Origin: SZUA-309 sp965233675
Lineage (GTDB): Bacteria; Pseudomonadota; Gammaproteobacteria; Pseudomonadales; Azotimanducaceae
Length of the DNA stretch: 64,000 nucleotides
Direction of reading: 5' to 3'
Assembly (NCBI GenBank): GCA_965233675.1
Contig: OZ247498.1
Coordinates: forward strand, 1,302,001 to 1,366,000
The notes beneath the pieces are model-generated. The model was not told where the DNA came from. It saw only the letters and a list, made by a program, of their open reading frames with translations, and searched no databases. The translations under genes and the position numbers were made by a program. Shown one piece after another: positions 34,794-44,953 of the stretch; position 1 is the first letter of the stretch; the number at the start of each line of letters is the position of its first letter.

Positions 34794-37700
34794 TCAGCCT
34801 GGGGAGGCTGCCCTGCTGTCTGTCGGGCGTTCGCCCGGCAGGCAGCCTTTCGCTGAACTCCACGTCCTCAGTAACTACAGCTTTCTGCGTGGCGCGTCGC
34901 ATCCGGAAGAACTGGTAGAAGAGGCGGCGAAGCTCGGTTACCGGGCCATCGCCATCACCGACGATTGCTCCTTCGCCGGGCTCGCCAAGGCTCATCTGGC
35001 GGCCAAGGCTCACGAGATCCAGCTTATCGTCGGGGCCGAATTTTATCTCGAAGAAGGCATTCACCTGGTGCTGCTGGCACCGGATCGAACAGCTTACGGC
35101 CAGTTGGCCGGCTTGATCAGCAAGCTTCGGCGCCGCTCGCCCAAGGGCGAATACCACATGAGCCTGGAAGATCTGAACTGGGGGGTGGATGGCTGTTTCG
35201 GACTCTGGGTGCCGGCACTGACGGATATCGGCACCCTGATCAGTCAGGGAGAGGCGCTCGCCGCCCGGCTGCCCGAACTCTGGATAGCCCTGGAGCTCTT
35301 TCTCGAGGAGGTGGATCTGGATAAGACGGCCAATGCCCTGACCGTCTCCATGCGTCTGGAACTGCCGGTGGTGGCCGCCAACGAGGTGCATGCCCACACG
35401 CCCGTCCGTCAGCCGCTGCAGGACGTGCTCACGGCGGTTCGTCTTAAAACCACGGTGGCTGAACTGGGGAGCCGGGGTTTCGCCAATGCGGAGCGCCACC
35501 TGCGTCCGATCGAAACACTGGCAACCCTCTATCCACCGGAAATGCTGGATGAATCGGTGCACATTGCCGAACGCTGCACCTTCAGTATGGACGAGCTCCG
35601 CTACGAGTATCCGGAAGACCTGGTGCCGCCGCATCTGACGTCCCGTGAGTATCTCAAACAGCTCACGCTTGCCGGCGCTGCCGAACGCTGGCCGGATGGC
35701 ATTCCGGAAGACACCCTCGCTCTGGTGAACGAGGAACTGGCCCTGATTGCCGAGCTCAGATTCGAACACTACTTCCTCACGGTGCAGGACATCGTTCAGT
35801 TCGCCCGCAGTCAGGGCATCCTCTGTCAGGGCCGGGGCTCGGCGGCCAACTCCGCGGTCTGTTATTGCCTGCACATTACGGAGGTGGATCCTTCCCGCAT
35901 GCACCTCCTGTTCGAACGTTTCGTCTCCAAGGAGCGGGATGAGCCGCCGGACATCGATGTGGATTTCGAACACGAGCGTCGTGAAGAGGTCATTCAGTAC
36001 ATTTACCGGCGCTACAGCCGGGAACGGGCCGCCCTGGCCGCCACTCTGATCACCTACCGGCCGAAGAGCGCTGTCCGGGATGTGGGCAAGGCGCTCGGTA
36101 TGGACCTGGATCTGGTGGACCTGCTGGCAAAGTCTCTGTCCTGGTGGGATAAGCCCGCCGAACTGGAAGCCCGTCTCGAGAATGCAGGCCTCAACCCGAA
36201 AAGCCAGGTGGTGGTGCAGTTCCTGACCCTGGTGAACGAAGTGCTCGGTTTCCCCCGCCATCTTTCCCAGCACGTGGGCGGTTTTGTCATCTCCCGGGGG
36301 CCGCTGGCCCAACTGGTGCCGGTTGAGAATGCCGCCATGGCGGACCGTACGGTCATTCAGTGGGATAAGGACGATCTGGAAGCCCTGGGACTGCTGAAGG
36401 TGGACGTGCTCGGCCTCGGCATGCTCACAGCCATTCGCAAGGCGCTCGAGGTGTTGAATGCCCACCGGGGCACGGATCTTCGGGTGGCAACCATCCCGGC
36501 GGAAGACCCGGAAACCTACAAGATGCTGCAGAAAGGCGACAGCGTGGGTGTCTTTCAGGTGGAGTCCCGGGCTCAGATATCCATGCTGCCACGGCTGAAA
36601 CCGCAGCAGTTCTATGACCTGGTGATCGAAGTGGCCATTGTCCGGCCGGGCCCGATCCAGGGCGACATGGTGCACCCCTATCTGCGTCGTCGTCAGGGGA
36701 TCGAAGACGTCACCTATCCCAGTGAAGGGGTACGCAGGGTGCTGGAACGAACATTGGGTGTGCCCATCTTTCAGGAGCAGGTGATTGAACTGGCCATGGT
36801 GGCGGCCGGCTTCAGCGGTGGCGAAGCCGATCAGTTGCGCCGGGCCATGGCCGCCTGGAAGCGGCGTGGCGGTCTGGCGCACTTCGAGCAGAAACTGATC
36901 GATGGCATGCTGGCGCGGGGTCACGATCAGGACTTTGCGGAGCGGGTTTTCCGGCAGATTCAGGGTTTTGGGGAATATGGCTTTCCCGAATCACATGCGG
37001 CGAGCTTCGCCCTCCTGGTCTACGTTTCTTCCTGGTTGAAACGGCATGAGCCGGCCTCGTTCTACTGTGGGCTCCTGAACAGTCTGCCCATGGGCTTCTA
37101 CTCGCCCTCGCAACTCGTGCAGGATGCCAGACGGCATGGTCTGCAGATTGAGCCGCTGGATGTTCAGGAAAGCGGTTGGGACCACCGGCTGAGTCCTGAG
37201 ATAGCCGAGCCCGCTGAACGTCTGATCAGCCGCCCTGCCCTTCGGCTGGGTCTGCGCATGGTGAAAGGCCTCCCGGAAGAGGCCGGTCGGCGGATCGAGG
37301 CGGTCCGGCCTTTCCGGAGTCCGGAAGATCTGATGCGAAGGGCGGCACTGAATACCCGGGAACTTCGTTTTCTGGCCAGAGCCGGTGCGCTCAGAAATCT
37401 GATCGGGCATCGCTATCAATCCCATTGGGAGGTGGCCGCGCTGCATAAGCCCCTTCCGCTGGAAGAACAGCCGCTGGAAGAAACTTCGGTCATCGAGCCT
37501 GCAGCCGTCGCTGATTCAGAGGGGCGCTACGGGATTGATTCGGCCCCTGGCGCGATCGAGCTGCCCGCCCCCGGCATCGCCGACGACATGATGGACGATT
37601 ATCGCTATGCCAGCCTCACTCTGGGCCCGCACCCCATGGCCCTGTTGCGTCAGCATCCGGCTTTCGCGAAAACTCGAACCGCCCTGGACCTGGAAAGTTA

Positions 37701-38049
37701 TCGGCACGGCAGAATGGTTCAGGTGGCCGGCATCGTCACCGGCCGGCAGCGTCCGGGCTCGGCGTCCGGGGTCATGTTCGTCACGCTGGAGGATGAGACA
37801 GGCAATGTGAACGTGGTGGTCTGGACATCGGTTCAGGAACGTTTTCGAGCCGGGCTGTTGCAGGGACAACTGCTGAAAGTGAAAGGCATCGTCGAACGCG
37901 AGAAGGAAGTCATCCATGTGGTCGCAGGGTTTGTGGAGGACGCCACGGCCGAGTTGATTCGTCTTTCCGCAGACCCACAGGAAAGCCGTGCCGGCAGCAG
38001 CGTCGACAGCCCCACCGAGGCACCCTTCAAATCAAGGGATTTCCGATGA
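34777..38049 (+). CDS. dnaE2: error-prone DNA polymerase DnaE2
   Basis: 1090-residue C-family polymerase, the catalytic part of the ImuA-ImuB-DnaE2 mutasome. The start at 34777 lies inside imuB and gives the usual length. The order is PHP domain (ELHVLSNYSFLRGASHPEEL), palm with catalytic aspartates in PPDIDVDFEHERREEVIQYI, QHVGGFVISRGPL, fingers, helix-hairpin-helix region, and a C-terminal OB domain (MVQVAGIVTGRQRPGSASGVMFVTLEDETG). Its last 18 bases overlap the 3' end of the convergent ATPase gene. Confidence 0.95.
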   Translation: MATSVDQPGEAALLSVGRSPGRQPFAELHVLSNYSFLRGASHPEELVEEAAKLGYRAIAITDDCSFAGLAKAHLAAKAHEIQLIVGAEFYLEEGIHLVLLAPDRTAYGQLAGLISKLRRRSPKGEYHMSLEDLNWGVDGCFGLWVPALTDIGTLISQGEALAARLPELWIALELFLEEVDLDKTANALTVSMRLELPVVAANEVHAHTPVRQPLQDVLTAVRLKTTVAELGSRGFANAERHLRPIETLATLYPPEMLDESVHIAERCTFSMDELRYEYPEDLVPPHLTSREYLKQLTLAGAAERWPDGIPEDTLALVNEELALIAELRFEHYFLTVQDIVQFARSQGILCQGRGSAANSAVCYCLHITEVDPSRMHLLFERFVSKERDEPPDIDVDFEHERREEVIQYIYRRYSRERAALAATLITYRPKSAVRDVGKALGMDLDLVDLLAKSLSWWDKPAELEARLENAGLNPKSQVVVQFLTLVNEVLGFPRHLSQHVGGFVISRGPLAQLVPVENAAMADRTVIQWDKDDLEALGLLKVDVLGLGMLTAIRKALEVLNAHRGTDLRVATIPAEDPETYKMLQKGDSVGVFQVESRAQISMLPRLKPQQFYDLVIEVAIVRPGPIQGDMVHPYLRRRQGIEDVTYPSEGVRRVLERTLGVPIFQEQVIELAMVAAGFSGGEADQLRRAMAAWKRRGGLAHFEQKLIDGMLARGHDQDFAERVFRQIQGFGEYGFPESHAASFALLVYVSSWLKRHEPASFYCGLLNSLPMGFYSPSQLVQDARRHGLQIEPLDVQESGWDHRLSPEIAEPAERLISRPALRLGLRMVKGLPEEAGRRIEAVRPFRSPEDLMRRAALNTRELRFLARAGALRNLIGHRYQSHWEVAALHKPLPLEEQPLEETSVIEPAAVADSEGRYGIDSAPGAIELPAPGIADDMMDDYRYASLTLGPHPMALLRQHPAFAKTRTALDLESYRHGRMVQVAGIVTGRQRPGSASGVMFVTLEDETGNVNVVVWTSVQERFRAGLLQGQLLKVKGIVEREKEVIHVVAGFVEDATAELIRLSADPQESRAGSSVDSPTEAPFKSRDFR

Positions 38050-39171
38050 ACCCTGTTTGTAGGGAAAGCTGATCTCCGCTTCCGGATCGATGTCCGCCGC
38101 TTCGCCTGAGTTTTTTCTCAGTTCATGGAGCACATCTTCCAGCAACAGCCGCACGTAGGAAACTTCCTCGCGTACTTCAGCCACCTCTTTCTTCAACCCG
38201 CTGCCTAGTGAATCCAGCGCGCGCTCCAGTGAGCCGATGCGCTGCTGCACGTTGGCCTTGTCGAACATGACGCGAGCCATGGTCTCCAGGGGCTGGCCCG
38301 GGGTGTTGAACACTTCCTGAACAGGTTCGCCCACGGCTGTCGGTTCAGGGTTGCCGGACCAGAACTCGCCACCGAGTTCCTGGGAAACGGACTCCACCAC
38401 TGCTGTATCGATCTTCTCGATGTCTTCGAGAAAGGCAAACAGCAGAATCCGGTCGCAGAGGTTGTTGATGCGACGAGGGACACCTTCTGACGCCTGGTAG
38501 ATCGCCTGAAAAGCGTCTTCGGTGATCACCGGGCGGTTCTGGTAGCCGGCGCAGGTGAGGCGATGCTCGATGTAGGTTCTCGTTTCCTGCTCATCCAGCG
38601 GATTCAGATGATAGGTGGCGATGACCCGTTGCCTGAGTTGTTCGAATCCCTCAGACAGCAACGTTGTGCGGAACTCTTCCTGGCCGAGCAGGAATATCTG
38701 TACCAGCGGTCGACCGTTCATCTGGAAATTGGACAGCATGCGCAGTTCTTCAACCGAACGCTGGGGCAGATTCTGCGCTTCGTCGACGATCAGCAGCACG
38801 CGTCGATTCTGTTGTGCCTGCTGCACGAACAGGCGCTCCAGATCGCGGATCAGCAGCGCCTTGCTGTTCGCATTCACCCGGAGCCCGAAATTGGCGGCCA
38901 CCAGATGCATCAGGTCGTCTTCCTGGAGCTGAGTGGTGACCAGGTTGGCGACCATCATGTCTGCCGGATCGAGTGTGGACAGCAGGGTTTGAACGATGGT
39001 GGTCTTGCCGGTTCCTACGTCACCGGTGATGACAATGAAACCATCTGCCTGCTCGAGGCCGTATTCGAGAAACGACAGGGCCCGTTTGTGTTCTTTACTG
39101 GGAAAGAAAAAGGCAGCGTCCGGCGAAAGCTGGAAGGGTTTGGCGGATAGTCCGAAATGTTCTTCGTACAC
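38032..39171 (-). CDS. exosortase/exopolysaccharide-locus AAA ATPase
   Basis: 379 residues, GTG start at 39171. The ExeA-like AAA domain has Walker A GDVGTGKTT, Walker B LLIVDEAQNL, and GVPRRINNLCDR in the sensor region. It begins YEEHFGLSAKPFQLSPD, the signature of the putative secretion ATPase found next to PEP-CTERM/exosortase polysaccharide genes. A coiled-coil tail of about 80 residues follows. The gene is downstream of the tyrosine kinase with a two-base gap and overlaps convergent dnaE2 by 18 bases. Confidence 0.88.
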   Translation of the reverse strand: MYEEHFGLSAKPFQLSPDAAFFFPSKEHKRALSFLEYGLEQADGFIVITGDVGTGKTTIVQTLLSTLDPADMMVANLVTTQLQEDDLMHLVAANFGLRVNANSKALLIRDLERLFVQQAQQNRRVLLIVDEAQNLPQRSVEELRMLSNFQMNGRPLVQIFLLGQEEFRTTLLSEGFEQLRQRVIATYHLNPLDEQETRTYIEHRLTCAGYQNRPVITEDAFQAIYQASEGVPRRINNLCDRILLFAFLEDIEKIDTAVVESVSQELGGEFWSGNPEPTAVGEPVQEVFNTPGQPLETMARVMFDKANVQQRIGSLERALDSLGSGLKKEVAEVREEVSYVRLLLEDVLHELRKNSGEAADIDPEAEISFPYKQGSSEIP

Positions 39172-39173
39172 GG

Positions 39174-40175
39174 CTAGTTCAGCTCCCGCTCGAGCTCTGC
39201 TACGTTGTCATTGTCTTTGGCGTCGCTGCGCTGGCTGGCTCCAGCCGGCCGACGCTTGCCCTGGGCATATCCATACCCGTAGCCATACGCACCGGAGTCA
39301 CGCTGACTGGTCTTGTTCAGGATCATGCTCACGTTAGCACAGCCCTCGAGCTGAGCCACTGAGTGAGCGACCGCGTCCTGGGGCGTCTTGTTTGCCTCCA
39401 CGATGAGCACGACCTGCCCCATGTGGCGCGCCAGCACGGCGGCTTCCGTGGTTGCGAGCAGGGGTGGCGCATCAAACACAACAATCCGGTCCGGATCCGC
39501 AAGGGCGAGTTCCCGGGTGATGGTGCCCATCAGTTCGCTGGCATAAAGCTCATCCACCTGATCCGTGTTGCCCCCGGCCGGCAGAATGGAGAGACGTTCG
39601 ATGTTTGAGGTCAGCACCGCGTCTTCCCCGATGTAATTGGTTTCATAAAGCAGATCCGAAAGTCCCCGCTCCACCTGAATGCCCAGTTGCTCCGTGATCC
39701 CGCCTTTGCTCACGTCTGCATCCACGAGCAGAACCCGCTTGTCGAGTTCGGCCGCCAGGCTGATGGCCAGATTGATGGAGAGAAAGGTTTTACCTTCTCC
39801 GGGTACGGAACTCGTGAGCATGATCAGATTGGCAGGTGGTGCGCCGGATGGATTCGCTGCCTCTTTCTGAATGTTCAGCAGCAGGGGCCGCTTAATCCGG
39901 CGCATTTCCTGGGCGAGTTGACTGCGCCCTTCGCCGGGGGTGAGATATCCCTTTGCGGTCAGACCGGTGAGGTCAATGTCACAGAAGTGTTTGCTGGCAT
40001 CCAGGAACCCCTGAGCCTTGCCCTGCATGATCGTAGGTTTGGGCGGGACGAAGGTGGATGGGTCTGCCTCCGAATCCCGTTGGGCAGCGTTTGCGAGTGA
40101 AGAAGTCAGTCCTGACTGAAGAGCAGACTTCCCCCGCGTCGCTAACTTTGCGGCGGCTTTTTCGATCGTGCTCAT
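39174..40175 (-). CDS. exopolysaccharide tyrosine autokinase (BY-kinase)
   Basis: 333 residues from the ATG at 40175, preferred over 40196 because the family starts MSxIExA. The P-loop is SSVPGEGKTFLSINLA (Walker A), then LLVDADVSKGG (Walker A') and VFDAPPLL (Walker B). The C-terminus has a tyrosine cluster, AYGYGYGYAQGK, the usual autophosphorylation tail. It is of the cytoplasmic type found in exosortase-linked polysaccharide loci, where it controls chain length and export. It precedes the ATPase gene in one operon. Confidence 0.9.
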   Translation of the reverse strand: MSTIEKAAAKLATRGKSALQSGLTSSLANAAQRDSEADPSTFVPPKPTIMQGKAQGFLDASKHFCDIDLTGLTAKGYLTPGEGRSQLAQEMRRIKRPLLLNIQKEAANPSGAPPANLIMLTSSVPGEGKTFLSINLAISLAAELDKRVLLVDADVSKGGITEQLGIQVERGLSDLLYETNYIGEDAVLTSNIERLSILPAGGNTDQVDELYASELMGTITRELALADPDRIVVFDAPPLLATTEAAVLARHMGQVVLIVEANKTPQDAVAHSVAQLEGCANVSMILNKTSQRDSGAYGYGYGYAQGKRRPAGASQRSDAKDNDNVAELERELN

Positions 40176-40527
40176 GTGGCTGGGGCGCTCTTCCATTGGG
40201 CTGTACGGAATACTAAAGAATGATGCCGGAGTGGTCTGTAAGGTCTTGTAACGTAGGGGTTTGCACGAGATATCCGATCATCAGAAAAGCTACATAATCA
40301 GGTAATAGTCAAACAGAAGCGCCATCGTTTCCCGTTCATAGTACGACCAATGCTGAGAGAAAACTGCCAAATCCGGCACTTCTTCGAGACGGTCTGCACT
40401 TAGGCAGTTTTCTGTCGCAAACGAACCGGAGCCACCGGAGCCAGATGAAGCACGCAGTCCACGGCAACCTCCCAGGCGATGAGGTCGAACCAGCGGCGCT
40501 ACAGAGGGGCCAAAGAGGCCGCACGCC
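40176..40527. other. divergent control region between the tyrosine kinase and prsK
   Basis: About 350 bp with no convincing gene. It is locally AT-rich between 40200 and 40320 (for example GCTACATAATCAGGTAATAG). Promoters for both directions should lie here. I searched by eye for a GG-N10-GC sigma-54 element, as expected for targets of PrsR, and found no good one. Confidence 0.4.
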
Positions 40528-42561
40528 TTGACCTCTCTCAACGTCGTCTGGGTGCTGAGCAACACCATCGGTGGGGTGGCGAGCGCCGTATTGCTCATAT
40601 TCTCTCTCTACACTTTCCGCAAACGGGTGACCGGGCGCGCCCTCCTGATTGCTGCCCTGGTTTTCACCGGTTACATGGCAGCCTCCATTGTCTTCCCGGC
40701 GACCCGGGCACCGGGCATTCTGGAGACCGCCCTGGCAGGTGGTTGGCTCGTTCTGTTGTTGCGCGCGCTCGGTGTCGACAGAGACCGTGCATTCGCGGGT
40801 GATATGCGCCGGCTGTCGATTGTGATCGGGATAACGGCGCTTGCATTCGTGGTGCAGATCGCCGGCAGGCTCTATCTCGAACCGGCCCTTCAGGATGGCA
40901 TTCGATGGCTGGCCGGTGCACATCTGATGCTCTGCTTCGGGGCATTCGTGATCATGGAGCAGGTTCTGCGCAATACTCGCGCAGATCTGCGGTCCCGTAT
41001 GCGCTATCTGATCATTGGACTGGGTGCCTACTTCGGCTTCGGCTTCGCCTTCAGTTTCACCACGCTGTTGATTGGTAGTTCAGATCCAGTGCTCAGCAAT
41101 CTGAAACCGGCGATTGCGTCCATACCGGTGCCTTTTCTCATCGTGGCGTCATTGCGGAATGCGGACAATCCGCTCCGACTGAACCTGTCTCGCGAGTTCA
41201 TTTTCGGCAGCGCGGTTCTGATCGCCGGGAGTCTGGCTTTGCTGGCCGCCGCGGTGTTTGCCTATCTGATTGGTCTGGCGGATGAAAACTACGGTCTGGC
41301 AGCCCTGGAGTTCTTTGTGGTCCTGACTGTTACGCTGGTGTTCGTCTTCGCCGGCTCGGCGAGGACTCAGGCCTGGGCCCAGCGCTTCATAGGTCGCCAT
41401 CTGCTGCCCGATCGGTACGACTATCGGGCGCACTGGAATCGGGTGACCGATCAGCTGACGGAATCAGATCCGGACTTCACCCTTGAACAGCAGGCCATCC
41501 GTGCGTTGACCGCCGTGTTCCACGCACCAGGCGGTGCACTCTGGCTGAATCGGGACGGCACCTACGCAGAGACGGCATCACTGCATGCCGACTGGTCCAG
41601 CCCGCTCCCCGCGGAAGTTGCCCTGACTCTCGAACAGGGGATTGACGACGATATCATCGATCTGACTCTTGATCCGGCCCCCGTCTCCCAACCGGCGTCT
41701 TTCCAATCTCTGCGTGCTCAGCCCGGACTGCGCTTCCTCGTACCCCTGGTGTCCTTCGGCAAGCCGTTCGGCGTGGTTGGCATTGCCGCACCGCTCTCCC
41801 CCTTGCGCCTGAGTGACGAGGATCGGGAGATCGTACGCCTGACCGCGCGCCAGATAACCGGGTTTCTGGCTTTGCGATACGCGGATCAGTCGCTGGCCGA
41901 TGCCCGCCAGTTCGAAGCCATGCATCGACTGACGACCTTTCTCGTCCACGATCTCAAGACCACGTCGGCACAGCTGTCGCTGATCCTCGATAATGCGGAC
42001 CGACACAAGCAGAACCCGCAGTTCGTCGACGACATGCTGGACACCGTTGCGAATGCGGTCGACCGGCTTGATCGCCTGCTCCACGAGATCCGAGGTGAAG
42101 GCAGCAGCGATGCTCGTCGATCCGTACACCTGTCGGAGATTCTTCCGGATGTGGTTGCATCCTTTGCTCGTGCAGAACCGGCGCCCATACTCGATCACTA
42201 CATTTCCAACGCAACCATTTACGTCGATCCGCATAAACTGACGAATGCGCTGCTCCATCTGGTGCAGAACGCTGTAGACGCCTGTCAGGCTGAAGACCGG
42301 ATTTCTATCGCTGTGGAGACTGGATCGGACTGGCTGGACATCCTGGTTGAGGACACCGGCATCGGCATGGATTCAGACTTCATTGCACAAAGACTCTTCA
42401 CACCTTTCGAATCAACGAAGGGCGTGAACGGCATGGGGGTTGGCGTCTTTCAGGTCCGGGAATTTGCGAGAGAAATGGGCGGGGATCTGCTGGTTGGCAG
42501 CGCGCCGGGTGAAGGCACCCGCTTTACCCTTCGTTTTCCGTCAGAGGAAACGACGGGATGA
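40528..42561 (+). CDS. prsK: exosortase-system histidine kinase PrsK
   Basis: 677 residues from a TTG at 40528, with GAGG nine bases upstream. The N-terminal 290 residues contain about eight membrane helices, followed by a GAF-like sensor domain and a kinase core: phosphoacceptor HDLKTTSAQLSLI, N box LLHLVQNAVDAC, G1 VEDTGIGMD and GMGVGVF. This architecture and its partner match the PEP-CTERM/XrtA-system sensor kinase PrsK. Its stop overlaps the prsR start by four bases. Confidence 0.9.
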   Translation: MTSLNVVWVLSNTIGGVASAVLLIFSLYTFRKRVTGRALLIAALVFTGYMAASIVFPATRAPGILETALAGGWLVLLLRALGVDRDRAFAGDMRRLSIVIGITALAFVVQIAGRLYLEPALQDGIRWLAGAHLMLCFGAFVIMEQVLRNTRADLRSRMRYLIIGLGAYFGFGFAFSFTTLLIGSSDPVLSNLKPAIASIPVPFLIVASLRNADNPLRLNLSREFIFGSAVLIAGSLALLAAAVFAYLIGLADENYGLAALEFFVVLTVTLVFVFAGSARTQAWAQRFIGRHLLPDRYDYRAHWNRVTDQLTESDPDFTLEQQAIRALTAVFHAPGGALWLNRDGTYAETASLHADWSSPLPAEVALTLEQGIDDDIIDLTLDPAPVSQPASFQSLRAQPGLRFLVPLVSFGKPFGVVGIAAPLSPLRLSDEDREIVRLTARQITGFLALRYADQSLADARQFEAMHRLTTFLVHDLKTTSAQLSLILDNADRHKQNPQFVDDMLDTVANAVDRLDRLLHEIRGEGSSDARRSVHLSEILPDVVASFARAEPAPILDHYISNATIYVDPHKLTNALLHLVQNAVDACQAEDRISIAVETGSDWLDILVEDTGIGMDSDFIAQRLFTPFESTKGVNGMGVGVFQVREFAREMGGDLLVGSAPGEGTRFTLRFPSEETTG

Positions 42562-43907
42562 TGCCCCATCGCCTGCTCATCATCGAAGACGATCCCGGGC
42601 TGCAGAAGCAGATGCGCTGGTGCGTGGAAGGCATGGACGTGCACGTCGCCGGCAATCTGCGCGAAGCAGAGAAGATTCTGCGTAAGGAAGAACCCCAGGT
42701 GATCACGCTCGATCTGGGCCTGCCGCCAGATCCTGGCGGCACCACTGCCGGACTCGATTGTCTGTCGCTGATTCAGCATCTCCTGCCTGCGAGCAAGGTC
42801 ATCGTCATCACCGGCAGAGAGGAGCAGGAAGTGGCTATGGCGGCCGTTGCGCACGGGGCAGACGACTTCTATCAGAAGCCGATTGAGGCCGAAACGCTTC
42901 GTTTCGTGGTCGAAAGAGCTTTCAAGCTCTGGCAGCTCGAGGAGGAGAACCGGCAACTGAGTCGTCAGGCACCGGCAACACCCCTCGCCGGTCTGCTGAC
43001 GGCCCATGACAGCATGCTCGAACTCTGCCGACAGGTGGAGCGGGTTGCGCCCACCGACATCAACGTGATGATTCTCGGTGAAACGGGTACCGGCAAGGAA
43101 GTGATTGCCAGCAATCTGCATCGGCTCAGCCAACGCAGCGAGCTTCCGTTCGTTGCCATCAATTGTGCGGCCATTCCGGAAACACTGCTGGAGAACGAAC
43201 TCTTTGGCCATGAGCGGGGTGCGTTCACCGGCGCTAATGCCCGTAAAACCGGGCGGATCGAAGCGGCCAATGGCGGCACCCTGTTTCTGGATGAGATCGG
43301 TGATATGCCCATGTCGCTGCAGGCAAAAATCCTCCGTTTCCTTCAGGAGCGGACCTTCGAACGCGTGGGCGGAACAGACACCATTCAGGCCGATGTGCGG
43401 GTCGTCGCTGCCACCCACAATGATCTGAAGGAGATGATCGGCGATGGGCGCTTTCGCGAAGACCTCTACTATCGCCTGAGTGAAATCAGCCTCACCCTGC
43501 CATCGTTGCGCGAACGGGGTGACGACGCGGTACTGATTGCCACCCACCTGCTCAACAACGAAACGGAAGGTCGCGTTCATCTCAGCACAGAAGCGTCCGA
43601 CGCAATCCGAACGCATGCCTGGCCGGGAAATATTCGAGAGCTTCAGAACCGCATCAAGCGCGCTGCCATACTCTGTGAGGGCCGCCAGATTGCGCCTGAA
43701 GATCTGGAGCTGGCGGAGAGGAACACGGATGGGGAGCTGGCGCTCAACCTCAAGACCGTGCGGGCGGATGCGGAACGGCAGGCCATCGACCGGGCACTCA
43801 GACACAGTGGCGGTAACATCTCGCAGGCGGCTCGTCTGCTCGGCGTTTCGCGACCGACCCTCTACAATCTGCTGGAAAAGCACGGAATCCAACCAGGAAC
43901 CCCATGA
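42558..43907 (+). CDS. prsR: exosortase-system sigma-54 response regulator PrsR
   Basis: 449 residues: receiver domain with phosphoacceptor Asp in TLDLGLPP, AAA+ domain with Walker A GETGTGKEVIA, the sigma-54-contacting loop GAFTGA and Walker B LFLDEIGDM, and a Fis-type helix-turn-helix (GGNISQAARLLGVSRPTLYNLLEKHGI). It activates sigma-54 promoters, probably of the exosortase-substrate and polysaccharide genes. ATGA overlaps join it to prsK upstream and to galE downstream. Confidence 0.92.
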   Translation: MMPHRLLIIEDDPGLQKQMRWCVEGMDVHVAGNLREAEKILRKEEPQVITLDLGLPPDPGGTTAGLDCLSLIQHLLPASKVIVITGREEQEVAMAAVAHGADDFYQKPIEAETLRFVVERAFKLWQLEEENRQLSRQAPATPLAGLLTAHDSMLELCRQVERVAPTDINVMILGETGTGKEVIASNLHRLSQRSELPFVAINCAAIPETLLENELFGHERGAFTGANARKTGRIEAANGGTLFLDEIGDMPMSLQAKILRFLQERTFERVGGTDTIQADVRVVAATHNDLKEMIGDGRFREDLYYRLSEISLTLPSLRERGDDAVLIATHLLNNETEGRVHLSTEASDAIRTHAWPGNIRELQNRIKRAAILCEGRQIAPEDLELAERNTDGELALNLKTVRADAERQAIDRALRHSGGNISQAARLLGVSRPTLYNLLEKHGIQPGTP

Positions 43908-44920
43908 GCACAGTACTCGTTACCGGTGGCGCCGGTTATATCGGCAGCCATATGTGTGTGGAATTGCTGCAGACCGGCTATCAGGTGATCGTCCTGGATA
44001 ACCTCTGTAACAGTTCCCGGAAAAGTCTCGATGCGGTTGAGCGAATCACACAGAAAACACTGACGTTCCAGGAAGGCGACCTGCGTGATCCTGAGATTCT
44101 GGCGGAGATTTTCACCCAGCACGATGTGGCGGCAGTTCTGCACTTTGGCGGACTGAAGGCGGTTGGTGAGTCTGTCTCCAGGCCGTCCAGCTATTACGAC
44201 AACAATGTACTGGGCACACTGCGTCTGGTCGAAGCCATGTCGGATGCCGGTTGTCGTACGCTGGTCTTCAGTTCTTCTGCAACCGTCTATGGCATGCCGG
44301 AGGAGATGCCCATCAATGAAGCTTCCGGAACAGGTGCGATCAATCCTTACGGAAGGACGAAGCTGCATATCGAAGAGATGCTCAGCGATGTTGCGGAATC
44401 GGATCCGGCGTGGCGTATATCACTCCTTCGCTATTTCAATCCGGTCGGCGCCCATGCCTCGGGAGAAATCGGCGAAGACCCGGATGGCATCCCGAATAAT
44501 CTGGTCCCGTTCGTGAGTCAGGTGGCGGTGGGACTGCGTTCCCATGTCAATGTTTTCGGAGATGACTATCCGACCCCGGACGGCACTGGCATTCGGGACT
44601 ACATCCACGTGACCGACCTGGTACGCGGTCACCTGAAAGCGCTGGAATATCTGACAGAGCACGCCGGCGTGCACGTTCACAATCTCGGGACCGGACGGGG
44701 TTACTCGGTTCTGGAGATGATCGAAGCCTTCTCTGAGGCCAGCGGCAAGGACATTCCCTATGAAGTGGTAGAACGCCGCGCCGGCGACGCCGCCGTATCC
44801 TATGCGGATCCGACCAAAGCCGAACGTGAGCTTGGCTGGCGGGCGGAGTTCGACCTCAAGCGGATGTGTGAAGACGTCTGGCGCTGGCAGTCAAAACATC
44901 CGCACGGCTACAGAGACTGA
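43904..44920 (+). CDS. galE: UDP-glucose 4-epimerase
   Basis: 338 residues of the extended short-chain dehydrogenase fold. NAD motif VTGGAGYIGSH, then LHFGGLKAVGES, the catalytic Ser in VFSSSATVYG, Y-x-x-x-K in NPYGRTKLHIEE, and LRYFNPVGAH. It interconverts UDP-glucose and UDP-galactose for surface polysaccharide. The start lies inside the prsR stop, so its expression is tied to the regulator pair. Confidence 0.96.
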   Translation: MSTVLVTGGAGYIGSHMCVELLQTGYQVIVLDNLCNSSRKSLDAVERITQKTLTFQEGDLRDPEILAEIFTQHDVAAVLHFGGLKAVGESVSRPSSYYDNNVLGTLRLVEAMSDAGCRTLVFSSSATVYGMPEEMPINEASGTGAINPYGRTKLHIEEMLSDVAESDPAWRISLLRYFNPVGAHASGEIGEDPDGIPNNLVPFVSQVAVGLRSHVNVFGDDYPTPDGTGIRDYIHVTDLVRGHLKALEYLTEHAGVHVHNLGTGRGYSVLEMIEAFSEASGKDIPYEVVERRAGDAAVSYADPTKAERELGWRAEFDLKRMCEDVWRWQSKHPHGYRD

Positions 44921-44953
44921 GCTCCCTGCCCGCTCGCCTGCAAAGATCCAGCT

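Noticed and set aside
34648..36924. Open frame of 758 codons antisense to dnaE2
   Set aside because: It lies wholly opposite a gene with clear family motifs, its translation is rich in H, Q, R and G as expected of a GC-rich shadow frame, and it has no recognisable domain.
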